Counted from the first letter of the stretch, positions 51,536-60,785 are shown. The stretch is 64,000 bases of DNA from NORP110 sp051251595 (GCA_051251595.1 JBPOFA010000006.1:62001-126000); one strand, 5' to 3'. A program made the numbers and translations. The notes: generated by a model from the letters alone, not told the origin.

Positions 51536-52314
51536 GCGGAAAAAAACAGTTCTGTTAGAATGTAATTGGCGGCGAGGATCATAATCGAAGAGGACACCAC
51601 AGCATTTGTCGTGGCCCGCCCGACACCCTGCGCACCCCGGGCAGAGTTCATTCCGTGATAACAGCCAAGCGTCGCAACGATGAAGCCAAAAACAGCGGCC
51701 TTCAAAAGCCCTGACACCACGTCCCAGCTTTCCAAAAAGTTAATTGTGTTGTGCAGGTAGGTCGAGGCGTTGAAATCCAACCGGTTCACGCCAACCAAAA
51801 ATCCGCCAAATACACCTATTATGTCGCCGACAAGAACCAGAACAGGCATTGTCAGCGTCGCGGCCAGAACGCGCGGGACGGTCAGGTATTTCATTGGGTG
51901 GGTTGAAAGTGTCACCAGGGCGTCGATCTGTTCGGTGACTTTCATCGTGCCGATTTCGGCGGCGATGCTGGCCGATACCCGGCCCGCGACCATCAGCCCG
52001 CCAAGCACAGGCCCCAATTCGCGCACCATTCCGATGGCGACGATAGAAGGAACCACCGCTTCCGCGTTGAAGCGTGCGCCCCCCGCATAGATCTGCAAGG
52101 CCAGGGCCGCGCCTGTAAACAGGGCGGTTAAACCAACGACAGGCAGGCTGAAATACCCAATGAACATAATCGCATGGATCAGTTCTTTGATGTAAAAGGG
52201 TGGACGAAAAACATGGCTTACAGCAAGCCCGGCAAACAGCACCACACGCCCAATCGCCGCGAATATCCGCATCACGGATCGACCAATGGACGCCAAGGGG
52301 GCTGTAATACTCAT
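51532..52314 (-). CDS. mlaE: Lipid ABC transporter permease MlaE
   Basis: Permease of the MCE-linked lipid transporter, 260 residues, with the conserved block VVAIGMVRELGPVLGGLMVAGR-type and ISAEIGTMKVTEQIDAL, a signature of MlaE-like proteins. Five to six hydrophobic helices. The ATG overlaps the alr stop and its stop overlaps mlaF, so alr-mlaE-mlaF form one translationally coupled unit. Confidence 0.92.
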   Translation of the reverse strand: MSITAPLASIGRSVMRIFAAIGRVVLFAGLAVSHVFRPPFYIKELIHAIMFIGYFSLPVVGLTALFTGAALALQIYAGGARFNAEAVVPSIVAIGMVRELGPVLGGLMVAGRVSASIAAEIGTMKVTEQIDALVTLSTHPMKYLTVPRVLAATLTMPVLVLVGDIIGVFGGFLVGVNRLDFNASTYLHNTINFLESWDVVSGLLKAAVFGFIVATLGCYHGMNSARGAQGVGRATTNAVVSSSIMILAANYILTELFFSA

Positions 52315-53357
52315 GCGCCACCTCTGTAGCGGCGTGCGTATCTAGGGCCAAGGGATGTCAGAATTTCATATCCAATCGTTCCGGCAATGTCGGCGATTTG
52401 GTCAACGGTTTGTTCCGCGCAAATCAGATCAAGCGAGGTCGGCTTTTCTTTGAGATGCGTGATGTCCACCGTCAAAAGATCCATAGAGACCCGTCCCACC
52501 AGCGGGCAGGCTTCTGCCCCGTGAAACAAGGTGACCTTGTTGCTGAGGGAGCGCAGCAGGCCGTCCGCGTAACCTGCGGGCAGGGTGGCGATCCGGCTGG
52601 GCTGTTGCGCCGTCCAGCTGTTGGAATATCCGACGGTTTCGCCGGTTTGCAATTCTCTGATCTGGATGACGGGCAGCGTCAGGCTGACTGTCGGCTTTCC
52701 GTCGGCAAAGGGTAAGGCACCATATAGGCCAACGCCCGGGCGCGTCAGATCGAAATGATAGTCTGGGCCAAGCAGAATGCCGCCCGTAGCCGCCAGGGAG
52801 CGCGGGGCATCGACCCCTTCGGTCAGGTCGCGGAACACAGCCAGTTGCTGTTCATTCATCGGATGGTCCGGTTCATCGGCGCAGGCCAGATGAGACATGA
52901 CCAGCGTGGGATCCGCGCTCAGCACGATATCCCGAACAGCCAGCCACTCTGCCGGTTCCAGCCCCAAGCGGTTCATGCCGGTGTCCAGCTGCACGCCAAA
53001 GCGATGGCCGGGCAGGGCCTCTAGATGGCGGGTCAACTGTTCGAGGGAATTCAGGATCGGCGTCAGTTCCAAATCAAGGATCATGTCCGTGTCACCGGAC
53101 ATATGCCCGGACAGGATATTAATCCGTGGGGTCGGGCCCAGGGCCTGACGCAGGCTGGCGCCTTCTTCGGCCAGGGCCACAAAGAACTGCCGCACGCCGG
53201 ATTGAAACAGGGTTCGTGCCACACGCGCCGCACCCAGCCCATAGCCGTCTGCTTTGACGACGGCGGCGGTTTCAACGCGTGGGTCAGAAAGGTCATTCAG
53301 GGCGCGCCAGTTTTCGGTCACAGCCTGAAGGTCAATAGAAAGGGTTGCACTACTCAT
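52311..53357 (-). CDS. alr: Alanine racemase
   Basis: PLP enzyme making D-alanine for peptidoglycan. The PLP lysine is Lys35 in AAVVKADGYGLGA, and the second catalytic region is VGYSNSWTAQQPSRIATLPAGYADGLLR. 348 residues from ATG 53357; TTG 53393 is an alternative that would add 12 residues. A GC-rich hairpin directly abuts the ATG and no Shine-Dalgarno is visible. It heads the alr-mlaE-mlaF unit and is divergent from the VPLPA-CTERM-like gene. Confidence 0.93.
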   Translation of the reverse strand: MSSATLSIDLQAVTENWRALNDLSDPRVETAAVVKADGYGLGAARVARTLFQSGVRQFFVALAEEGASLRQALGPTPRINILSGHMSGDTDMILDLELTPILNSLEQLTRHLEALPGHRFGVQLDTGMNRLGLEPAEWLAVRDIVLSADPTLVMSHLACADEPDHPMNEQQLAVFRDLTEGVDAPRSLAATGGILLGPDYHFDLTRPGVGLYGALPFADGKPTVSLTLPVIQIRELQTGETVGYSNSWTAQQPSRIATLPAGYADGLLRSLSNKVTLFHGAEACPLVGRVSMDLLTVDITHLKEKPTSLDLICAEQTVDQIADIAGTIGYEILTSLGPRYARRYRGGA

Positions 53358-53379
53358 GCGGGGTGTTTTGCAGCCCCGC
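53358..53379 (-). promoter_or_regulatory. Hairpin abutting the alr start codon
   Basis: GCGGGG and CCCCGC with an inner TG/CA pair form a stem that ends at the ATG on the minus strand. It replaces the place where a Shine-Dalgarno would be. It may limit translation of alr or mark a leaderless or alternative start. Confidence 0.35.
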
Positions 53380-53553
53380 GCCGACAGTGGCAAGAGAAAC
53401 TGCTCTAAAAATTGGCCGATTTGGATTTCGTGTTTCTTAAGGCACGATTCCGCCGAATGACGGTACAGCGCCCTGACCGGTCCGCAGGCAGACGTTTACC
53501 ACTGTTGTGATATGAATTTTGGCCGTACGCCCATCAGCAGGGGGCTGAACACC

Positions 53554-54210
53554 ATGAAACTTACCGGAATCCTCGGCGGTGCCGCGCTTGCCATTGCAGG
53601 CGCAACAGGGGCGCAGGCCGCGACGCTTACATTTGATACACCCAAAGCAGCGGCGCAGGTCGAAAGCGGGTACACCTATGTCAACAACAGCGGCTACAGC
53701 GTTGCTGGTGCCTTGCAGCTGACGGATGATGGTGGGCGCAAAAGCGCGGCGATTGCCAAGGTCGACGGCGGTACTTTTGACGCGGTCAGCGTGGATATGA
53801 CCGGTGTGCAACGGGCGTTTAATTCTGGATCCCCTGTCAAATTCAATAACTACAAGTGGAACGGTTATCGCAACGGGCAGGTGGTTGCCTCGGATGCGGG
53901 CGGTTTGGACAATTGGAATAATTTTACCGGATATTCGTTCGGGTCGGAGTTTGCCGGGCTGACAAAACTGGAATTGGTCCTGACCGGACCGGATGGGCCC
54001 TATTCGGTGGTTAACCTGGCTTTTGGCCGGCCGGCCCCGGGCACAACCTATTGCGATTTGTGGTGCGCGGGCATCGCGATTGACAATCTGGTGCTGACCG
54101 ACAGCGTGATTTCAGCCGTTCCGGTTCCAGGCGGTCTTGTCCTTATGGGATCGGCCCTGGGGCTTGGGTTGATCGGTTTTGGGCGTCGTCGCGCCAAACC
54201 GACGGCTTGA
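53554..54210 (+). CDS. Secreted protein with VPLPA-CTERM-like sorting signal
   Basis: 218 residues with an N-terminal signal peptide (GAALAIAGATGAQA) and a C-terminal sorting signal: VPVPGGLVLMGSALGLGLIGFGRRR, i.e. a VPxPxG motif, one transmembrane helix and an Arg cluster. Exosortase/archaeosortase-type systems process such tails in Rhodobacterales. The middle, with FNNYKWNGYRNGQVV, is a beta-rich extracellular domain with a Cys pair (TYCDLWCAG). No exosortase gene is in this window. It lies alone between alr and dnaB. Confidence 0.75.
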   Translation: MKLTGILGGAALAIAGATGAQAATLTFDTPKAAAQVESGYTYVNNSGYSVAGALQLTDDGGRKSAAIAKVDGGTFDAVSVDMTGVQRAFNSGSPVKFNNYKWNGYRNGQVVASDAGGLDNWNNFTGYSFGSEFAGLTKLELVLTGPDGPYSVVNLAFGRPAPGTTYCDLWCAGIAIDNLVLTDSVISAVPVPGGLVLMGSALGLGLIGFGRRRAKPTA

Positions 54211-54339
54211 TTCGCCGGAAACGCTACGCTTTTCGTATTTTCAGTTAATCTCTTGGGGGCTGTTGGGGTGCTCTGGCTTCGTGCAGTCTGTGCGAAGAGA
54301 ACCTCTCCCCAATCGTCAATGCCCGGCAAAGGGTCGTGG

Positions 54340-55845
54340 CTAAAAGCCCTGATCGCCGTTCCCATTATTGTCTTGCCAGGATTTCGCAAGATTGCCGAAG
54401 CGGGTGAACTGGCCCTCGAAGGACAGATGCACCGTGCCGATTGGGCCGTGCCGTTGCTTGCCGATCACGACCTCTGCTTTGCCGTGCAGGTTTGACATTT
54501 CTTCCTGCCAAGTTGCCATGGCTTCCAGATCGTGGTCGCCGGGCTTTTCACGTTCTTTGTAGTATTCCTCGCGATACACAAACATCACGATATCCGCATC
54601 CTGCTCAATCGAACCAGATTCACGCAGGTCAGACAGTTGCGGGCGTTTGTCTTCGCGGTTTTCAACCTGACGCGACAGCTGGCTGAGCGCGATGACCGGG
54701 ATTTCCAGTTCCTTGGCAATCGCCTTGAGCCCTTGGGTGATTTCGGAAACCTCGTTCACGCGGCTGTCTTTGGCCGTTGCTGGGCGCACCAGCTGAAGGT
54801 AGTCGATGAACAACACGTCCAGCCCGTGGGTCCGTTTCAGGCGTCGGGCGCGAGCGGCCAGTTGGCTGATCGGAAGCGCTGGGGTGTCGTCGATGTAAAG
54901 CGGGCAGGCCTCTAGGTCTTTGGCGGCTTCGACGAGCTTTCGGAATTCTTTTTCCGTCATTTCACCGCGGCGAATGTTTTCAGAGGGCACTTCGGCGGCT
55001 TCGGACAGAATACGCGCGGCCAGCTGTTCGGCGCTCATCTCTAGGCTGTAGAAGCCAACCACGCCGCCATCCAGGGCGCCGGTCGAACCATCGGGCAGCT
55101 TGCCCTTTTTATAGGCCTTGGCGATGTTATAGGCGATGTTGGTGGCCAGCGATGTTTTCCCCATAGAGGGACGTCCGGCGAGGATCAAAAGGTCAGAGTT
55201 GTGCAGGCCGCCCAGCATCTTGTCCAAGTCGATCAAACCGGTGGACACACCAGCCATGCCGCCGTCTCGGTGATAGGCCTGATTGGCAACCTCAACCGCT
55301 TCGGTCACGGCCTTTAGGAAGGATTGAAACCCGGTTTCCGTCTGGCCCTGTTCGCCAAGGGCATAGAGCGATTGTTCGGCCTCGACGATTTGTTCTTTGG
55401 GCTCACTGGCAACATCGACCCGTGCGGCCTTGTCAGAGATTTCCTGACCAAGGGTGATCAGCTCGCGGCGGATCGCCAGATCGTAAATCATCTGCGCATA
55501 GTCGCGTGCGGCAAAAGATGAAATCGACGCCCCGGCCAAACGCGCCAGATAGGCCGGACCGCCCAGTTCCTTTAGGCCCTCGTCCTCTTCCATGAACGCC
55601 TTTAGCGTGACCGGAGAGGCCAGCGCGTTCTTGGTGATCCGCGAGGTTGCGATTTCAAAGATGCGAGTGTGTACGGGTTCGTAAAAGTGCTGCGGCCCGA
55701 TGATAGAGGCGATACGGTCGTAAATTTCGTTATTTGTCAGGATCGCGCCAAGCAGCTGTTGTTCGGCCTCGACATTGTGCGGGATGTTCGCGCCGATTTC
55801 CGGCTCTTTAGAAGAGTCGCCCTGAATTGCCCTGATCTCGTTCAC
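54340..55845 (-). CDS. dnaB: Replicative DNA helicase DnaB
   Basis: Hexameric helicase of the replication fork, 501 residues. The N-terminal domain contains NVEAEQQLLGAILTN, followed by the linker and the RecA-like core with Walker A ILAGRPSMGKTSL (Lys230) and Walker B LFIDYLQLV. The arginine-finger region is in FVYREEYY. There is no intein. Transcribed alone on the minus strand; the VPLPA-CTERM-like gene converges on it. Confidence 0.96.
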   Translation of the reverse strand: MNEIRAIQGDSSKEPEIGANIPHNVEAEQQLLGAILTNNEIYDRIASIIGPQHFYEPVHTRIFEIATSRITKNALASPVTLKAFMEEDEGLKELGGPAYLARLAGASISSFAARDYAQMIYDLAIRRELITLGQEISDKAARVDVASEPKEQIVEAEQSLYALGEQGQTETGFQSFLKAVTEAVEVANQAYHRDGGMAGVSTGLIDLDKMLGGLHNSDLLILAGRPSMGKTSLATNIAYNIAKAYKKGKLPDGSTGALDGGVVGFYSLEMSAEQLAARILSEAAEVPSENIRRGEMTEKEFRKLVEAAKDLEACPLYIDDTPALPISQLAARARRLKRTHGLDVLFIDYLQLVRPATAKDSRVNEVSEITQGLKAIAKELEIPVIALSQLSRQVENREDKRPQLSDLRESGSIEQDADIVMFVYREEYYKEREKPGDHDLEAMATWQEEMSNLHGKAEVVIGKQRHGPIGTVHLSFEGQFTRFGNLAKSWQDNNGNGDQGF

Positions 55846-56052
55846 GCTCTCGCCCCGTTTTTATGTCCAAGAAACGTAATACGCGCAGCCCGATGGAAAG
55901 GGCAAATTGTATGTTTCTGTGGATATCCTGTGGATCATTTTGCCCACTGTAGGACCGTATTTAGCGCCCAAAAAATCCACCGGTCAATTGCTGAATTTGC
56001 TGCCGTTAGAGAAGCTGCTGTTGCCAAAGGAAAACTATTTTTTGGGGCAGGT

Positions 56053-56080
56053 CCGGGCCGGCGTGAACCTCGCGGCCCGG
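56053..56080 (-). terminator. Hairpin after pyrE
   Basis: CCGGGCCG, a 12-base loop, CGGCCCGG: a perfect 8-bp GC stem 14 bases after the pyrE stop. There is no T-run on the minus strand. It may end the pyrC-pyrE transcript or protect its 3' end before the dnaB promoter region (55846-56052). Confidence 0.5.
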
Positions 56081-56094
56081 TTGTATGGTCAGGT

Positions 56095-56769
56095 CTAGCT
56101 GCGCGCGGCTTGCCATTCTTTTGGGGCGTTCAGGAACGATTCGACCTCTGCCAAAGTGGCGGCGTCAAAGGTTCCGCGTTCTTTGGCGACCTTCAGAACA
56201 TCCCACCATGTGCACAGGTGGTGCAGCTGCACGCCGTGATCGCCAAGCATTTTTTCGGTGCCCGGGAAAATGTCGTAGTAAAAGATCACGGCTGTGTGGC
56301 CGCATGTCGCGCCGGTTTCGCGGATCGCATCCACGAAAGAGATCTTAGAGCCGCCATCTGTCGTCAGATCCTCGACCAGCAAAACCCGATCGCCTTCTTT
56401 CATCAGGCCTTCGATCCGGGCGTTGCGGCCGTAGCCTTTGGGTTTCTTGCGCACATAGCTCATCGGAAGGGCAAGACGTTCGGCGACCAATGCGGAAAAG
56501 GGTATACCTGCGGTTTCGCCGCCGGCGATGTTGTCAAAGGCTTCGAACCCGGCGTTGCGCATGACGGTGACGGCCATGAAATCCATCAACGTAGAGCGGA
56601 TGCGCGGAAAGGAAATCAGCTTGCGGCAATCGACATAGGTTGGGGACGGCAGGCCAGAGGCAAGCGTGAACGGGGTTTCGGCGTTGAAATCAACGGCCCC
56701 AATTTCCAACAACATCGAAGCGCTCAACCGCGCGATTTCAGCCTGGTCTGGAAAGGATGTTGGGATCAT
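56095..56769 (-). CDS. pyrE: Orotate phosphoribosyltransferase
   Basis: Converts orotate and PRPP to orotidine-5'-phosphate in pyrimidine synthesis. The PRPP motif VLLVEDLTTDGGS is present, together with GGETAGIPFSALVAERL. 224 residues. Downstream of pyrC on the same strand, with a 53-base gap. Confidence 0.95.
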   Translation of the reverse strand: MIPTSFPDQAEIARLSASMLLEIGAVDFNAETPFTLASGLPSPTYVDCRKLISFPRIRSTLMDFMAVTVMRNAGFEAFDNIAGGETAGIPFSALVAERLALPMSYVRKKPKGYGRNARIEGLMKEGDRVLLVEDLTTDGGSKISFVDAIRETGATCGHTAVIFYYDIFPGTEKMLGDHGVQLHHLCTWWDVLKVAKERGTFDAATLAEVESFLNAPKEWQAARS

Positions 56770-56822
56770 CGGGTCATCTTTCTTGTGTTGGGCCGCAGGT
56801 CTGGGCCGTGTGGGACGTGATT

Positions 56823-57863
56823 TTAAGGTGTGACATGCCAGTGCAGCGCAAAACCTGGGTCAAATACGGTGACGGGCCCGTCATCGGTTTCGATTTTGTC
56901 GGGATAGGTCACCGGCGCGGCCTTGGTCAGGGTGATCGTTTCGTCATTGACTGGCAGCCGGTAAAAAGTTGGCCCGTTGATCGAGGTGAACTTTTCCAAC
57001 TGGTCCAGAGCACCTGCTTTTTCAAAGACCTCAGCCAGCACGGACATCGTGTTGGTCGCCGTGAAGCATCCCGCACAGCCGCAGGCCTGTTCTTTCAGCG
57101 CATCCGTGTGCGGCGCGCTGTCTGTTCCCAGAAAGAACCGTGCATCGCCAGAGGTCGCAGCCTCTAGCAGGGCCAGCCGGTGAGTTTCGCGTTTTGCCAC
57201 GGGCAGGCAGTAGTAATGCGGTTTGATCCCGCCAACCAGAATATCGTTTCGGTTGATCACCAGATGATGGGTGGTGATCGTGCCTGCAATATTGTCGCCG
57301 CCGCCCTTGATGTAATCCACTCCATCGCTGGTGGTGATGTGTTCCATCACGACGCGCAGGTCCGGTGTGGCCCGTCGGATCGGGTCAAGGGTGCGGTCGA
57401 TGAACACGGCCTCTCGGTCGAAAATATCGATGGCCGGGTCCGTGACCTCGCCATGCAGACACAAGGGCAGGCCGATCTCGGCCATGACGTCCAGCACCGG
57501 GCGGACCTTGTCGAAATCAGTGACGCCAGAGGCAGAGTTGGTCGTCGCCCCGGCGGGGTAAAGCTTCACCGCGGTGATCAGGCCGGATTCAGCCGCCTGC
57601 CGCACATCTGCCGGTTCGGTGTTTTCGGTCAGATAGAGCGTCATCAGCGGCGTGAATCGGGCGCCAGCCGGAAGGGCGGCAAGAATGCGATCGCGATAGG
57701 CCGCTGCATCATCGGCCCGTACAACAGGGGGCACGAGGTTTGGCATGATGATCGCCCGCGCGAAATGGCGGGTGGTTTCGGGAAGAACGGCCTGCAGCAT
57801 GGCGCCATCGCGCAGGTGCAGGTGCCAGTCATCAGGACGGCGCAATGTCAGGGTCTGGGTCAT
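56823..57863 (-). CDS. pyrC: Dihydroorotase (class II, PyrC type)
   Basis: Zinc enzyme that cyclises carbamoyl aspartate. The HxH motif is His14-His16 in DDWHLHLRDG; the carbamylated-lysine region ITAVKLYPAGATTNS and the late DSAPH motif are present. 346 residues is the size of the E. coli class, not the longer bifunctional type. First gene of the pyrC-pyrE pair. Confidence 0.95.
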   Translation of the reverse strand: MTQTLTLRRPDDWHLHLRDGAMLQAVLPETTRHFARAIIMPNLVPPVVRADDAAAYRDRILAALPAGARFTPLMTLYLTENTEPADVRQAAESGLITAVKLYPAGATTNSASGVTDFDKVRPVLDVMAEIGLPLCLHGEVTDPAIDIFDREAVFIDRTLDPIRRATPDLRVVMEHITTSDGVDYIKGGGDNIAGTITTHHLVINRNDILVGGIKPHYYCLPVAKRETHRLALLEAATSGDARFFLGTDSAPHTDALKEQACGCAGCFTATNTMSVLAEVFEKAGALDQLEKFTSINGPTFYRLPVNDETITLTKAAPVTYPDKIETDDGPVTVFDPGFALHWHVTP

Positions 57864-57912
57864 GAGAGAAGCACGTACAATGTCCTGGCCCGTGTTTCCA
57901 GTGCGAACAGGC

Positions 57913-58887
57913 CTAAACCAGTTCCAATTTCATCGGGGCTGGAAGGGTGCGCCCTTGTCGGGTCAGCTCTTTTTCAGCGATGTTCAGTTGACGCCGGAAT
58001 CTGGGCGCATTGATGCGCGACAAGACATTGCGACACAAAAGCGCTGTCAGATAGGGGCGGTCCAGGTCTTCGACTGCGCTCAGAAGGTCGCGGACATAGG
58101 GCAGATAGGAACGGCGCTCTCGATAGGCTGCGTGAAAATCCGCGGCGCGCAACGTGCCGTCCATGGCTTTTTGTAACAGGGGGCCCAACTGCTCCATCCG
58201 CCGCAAATAGGTTTCGATCTGCGAATCCAGATGCCGAAACCGCAGCCGTTCCACGTTGTCGCCAATGAACAGGGCGGAATGCATCGCGTCTTCTTCGATC
58301 TCTGGGTCGTAAAGGATGAACCCTTTTTCCGCAGCTTCCAGCATATCAGGCGCATAGCCGTACCGGTCGGTAAAGCTGGTGCGGCGCATATAGTGGAATC
58401 GGTCATCCCATTCGCAAACCCGCGGGTCCAAAGAGGCCTGCGGCGAAATCGCGATGACGGTTGCACCGGGGGCGGCCACGGAAAAGGCCGCCGCCGCATA
58501 GGCGCAAGATTCTGCGCCATAAAACACGACCTGATCGTAGTTTTCAAAAAAGCCCTCATCCACCAGCTTGTCAAAATACTGATAGACGGCGCGATGTCGG
58601 AACCAGGTTTCCCCTTGGGACATCAGGCACAGCTGTGACCAGCCGTTGGCCTCGGCAAATTCCCAACCCAAGGGGACATCGCTGTTGGAACGGCCCCGCA
58701 CGCCCAAAATGGTTTCAAAGGTGACCAGCAGAACCGGGGCTTTTTCAATGAAGATGGCAGAGTGATCGGGGCCTAAGGGTTCAAAGTAACCATGATCTTC
58801 GGCCACGTCTTCGAGACGGTCAAGCCATTCGGGCAGCGCAAGGTTGCTGGCCGGATCGATCAATGTGGTTATCGGTGTTTCACCCAT
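57913..58887 (-). CDS. Conserved alpha/beta-hydrolase-like protein of unknown function
   Basis: 324 residues without signal peptide or membrane helix. APVLLVTFETILGVR, then VVFYGAESCAYAAAAFSVAAPGATVIAISPQ, has the layout of an alpha/beta-hydrolase: the stretch Ala-Glu-Ser127-Cys-Ala fits a small-x-nucleophile-x-small elbow. I recall near relatives in roseobacters carrying the misleading name phosphoadenosine phosphosulfate reductase; no PAPS-reductase motif is visible. It lies at the downstream end of the glycan-type cluster, 139 bases from the glycosyltransferase. Confidence 0.6.
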   Translation of the reverse strand: MGETPITTLIDPASNLALPEWLDRLEDVAEDHGYFEPLGPDHSAIFIEKAPVLLVTFETILGVRGRSNSDVPLGWEFAEANGWSQLCLMSQGETWFRHRAVYQYFDKLVDEGFFENYDQVVFYGAESCAYAAAAFSVAAPGATVIAISPQASLDPRVCEWDDRFHYMRRTSFTDRYGYAPDMLEAAEKGFILYDPEIEEDAMHSALFIGDNVERLRFRHLDSQIETYLRRMEQLGPLLQKAMDGTLRAADFHAAYRERRSYLPYVRDLLSAVEDLDRPYLTALLCRNVLSRINAPRFRRQLNIAEKELTRQGRTLPAPMKLELV

Positions 58888-58988
58888 TAGATTTCTGGCC
58901 CCCCAGCCAGATACGCTTTGTCACTATAGAACACTAAGGCATCATATTTGAAGAGCGGGTCGGGGGGATGCAAGGGGTAGAGGCGAAT

Positions 58989-59009
58989 TCATGCCCATAA
59001 TCGGCATGA
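58989..59009. terminator. Weak hairpin after the 348-residue glycosyltransferase gene
   Basis: TCATGCC, 7-base loop, GGCATGA, 17 bases past the glycosyltransferase stop on the minus strand. It has no T-run and is only a possible end point. Confidence 0.3.
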
Positions 59010-59026
59010 CTGTTTCGTCAAATGCA

Positions 59027-60073
59027 TTAGTCCTGCTTTGGCGCTGCCCTTTGTGCATATTGGTACAGGATGCGGGCGGCCTCGTGGCTGACCGGGGCTG
59101 AGGACGGGGTCATCAGCAGGCGTCCAAACAGGGCGCGATAGGGTTCCTGGCGCATTAACGAATCGAATTTAGCCCGCCTCCAGTCGGCGCCGTTTTGATG
59201 CAGCTCTGTCAGGCCGCTGAGGCTGTGCAGCTTGGTGCGGGCGGCGCTGGATTGGGCCGCGAGGGTGGAAATGCTGGTGTCTTGTTCGATGTTCCAGTTC
59301 CGCTCTACCCAATAGGACATGCCCAGTTGGTCGGCGTCATGCACCGCGCGGCCCCGGTCTCTTTTGACCAGATAGCTTTCCATGGCCCCCAAAGGGTAAT
59401 GGTTGAGTTGGGCAAGCTGATAGTTTTCCCGGCCAAAGGGCGAAAAGATTTGCTGGCGTTTGAACCGTTCCCCCAGCTCACGGCCACAGCAATCAAACCA
59501 GCGGGCCTGATCCACACGAGACTGGTCCGGGCTGCGCGGTCTGTGGACCCCGAGTTTGCGATAGGTTCCGTCGTTCCTGTAAAGCGTTTTGAACATCGAG
59601 GCGCGCCAAGGCCAGTTCATGATCCGGGGGGCGGCGGCGGTGAATTGCGTGGTGATCGGTTCGTCATGGAACCGCTCTACACCATTATTGCCAAAAAGAC
59701 GCCAGGTCAGCGTGATGGCCGAGGCCTCGGGCAGGGCGTCGACCAGGGCTGACAGCGTGTGATCGCCGGTATGGATATTCACGAACTCATCCACATCAAG
59801 CGTCATGATCCAGTCGGCCTGTTTCACCAGCGGGTGTTTGTCGGCTTGTTTCAACGCGCTCCACTGCACACCGCCCTCATGGGGGCCGGCATTGCGGATA
59901 TGGGTCAACTGGCCATGGGTTTGCAACTGGTCCAGCAACAGGTCCGTGCCATCATCGCAATCGTTCGAAAACACCAGAAAATCGGTAAAGCCAACCGCCT
60001 GGTGATGGGCCAGCCATTCCAGCAAAAAGGCCGCTTCGTTGCGGACCGTCAGCACGGCAAGAAATCGTGTCAT
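59027..60073 (-). CDS. Glycosyltransferase, family-2-like (Glyco_tranf_2_4 type)
   Basis: 348 residues. The N-terminus FLAVLTVRNEAAFLLEWLAHHQAVGFTDFLVFSNDCDDGT is the hallmark of this GT-A group, and the metal-binding DxD is Asp93-Val-Asp95 in TLDVDEFVNI. The C-terminal half has RLFGNNGVERFHDEP and several basic aromatic blocks. It is a paralogue of the C-terminal part of the 778-residue protein two genes upstream. The sugar and acceptor are unknown. It starts 3 bases after the FkbM methyltransferase stop. Confidence 0.85.
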   Translation of the reverse strand: MTRFLAVLTVRNEAAFLLEWLAHHQAVGFTDFLVFSNDCDDGTDLLLDQLQTHGQLTHIRNAGPHEGGVQWSALKQADKHPLVKQADWIMTLDVDEFVNIHTGDHTLSALVDALPEASAITLTWRLFGNNGVERFHDEPITTQFTAAAPRIMNWPWRASMFKTLYRNDGTYRKLGVHRPRSPDQSRVDQARWFDCCGRELGERFKRQQIFSPFGRENYQLAQLNHYPLGAMESYLVKRDRGRAVHDADQLGMSYWVERNWNIEQDTSISTLAAQSSAARTKLHSLSGLTELHQNGADWRRAKFDSLMRQEPYRALFGRLLMTPSSAPVSHEAARILYQYAQRAAPKQD

Positions 60074-60076
60074 CAG

Positions 60077-60781
60077 TTACCAGCCCTTTCGAAAGGTCAC
60101 GACCTTTCGGTTCGATCTGTTGGGGAAATATGTCAGCCCGGCTGCTGACATCGCATCAAAGACCGCCTGAACGCCGGATTGCCCGATCCATTGCGGGTGC
60201 AATTCGACGATGGCGCAGCGCAGGCCGGACAGATCAGCATGGGGCAGGAGATCCGCCTCTGCGCCTTCGATATCACAGACCAGCACGCTTGGGCGGATCG
60301 TCTTAACGGCGATTCCAATATTTTCCACCGGCACTTGTTCAACCGCAACAACGCCGCCGTCATTTTTGCCCTGCATTGGGTCCAGGGAAGAGGCCAAGAG
60401 GTTGCGGCGGACATAAAAATTCGTGGTGCCGGGCGGGGCCGGGGACAGCACCGCGTTGGTCACATGGGCATTGGTGACGCCATTGGCCTGATGCACCGCG
60501 TGAATATAGGGGATCAGGGCTGGGTTCGCCTCATAACTATGAACGGATTTTACGCCACCAAGACGCGCGGCGACGGTCGACAAAAATCCGATCCCGCCGC
60601 CAAGCTCCAGAACCACGTCATTGGCATTCGTCAGCGCCTGAACCGCCTCAAATTCTTTCAGCTCGTACTGGCCTTTGCGCAACAGCCCACGCATCCGGCC
60701 ACGCAACACGTTTGGGTCATCGGGAAAACGCAACCCGTGGATGGTGATGTAGGTTTGGGCATCTTCTGTTGGGTCTGTCAT
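60077..60781 (-). CDS. FkbM-family methyltransferase
   Basis: 234 residues from ATG 60781. The SAM-binding motif is VVLELGGGIGFLSTVAARLG and the later block SVLVCDIEGAEADLLPHAD is the FkbM signature (DIEGAE). FkbM enzymes methylate hydroxyls of sugars or polyketides. Position between two glycosyltransferase-type genes points to O-methylation of a glycan. It lies 4 bases after the stop of the fusion gene. Confidence 0.85.
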   Translation of the reverse strand: MTDPTEDAQTYITIHGLRFPDDPNVLRGRMRGLLRKGQYELKEFEAVQALTNANDVVLELGGGIGFLSTVAARLGGVKSVHSYEANPALIPYIHAVHQANGVTNAHVTNAVLSPAPPGTTNFYVRRNLLASSLDPMQGKNDGGVVAVEQVPVENIGIAVKTIRPSVLVCDIEGAEADLLPHADLSGLRCAIVELHPQWIGQSGVQAVFDAMSAAGLTYFPNRSNRKVVTFRKGW

Positions 60782-60785
60782 GGGG

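Noticed and set aside
55669..56820. 383-codon plus-strand frame over dnaB start and pyrE
   Set aside because: It crosses an intergenic region and the whole of pyrE antisense; no family features.
57180..58013. 277-codon plus-strand frame over pyrC
   Set aside because: Antisense shadow of dihydroorotase.
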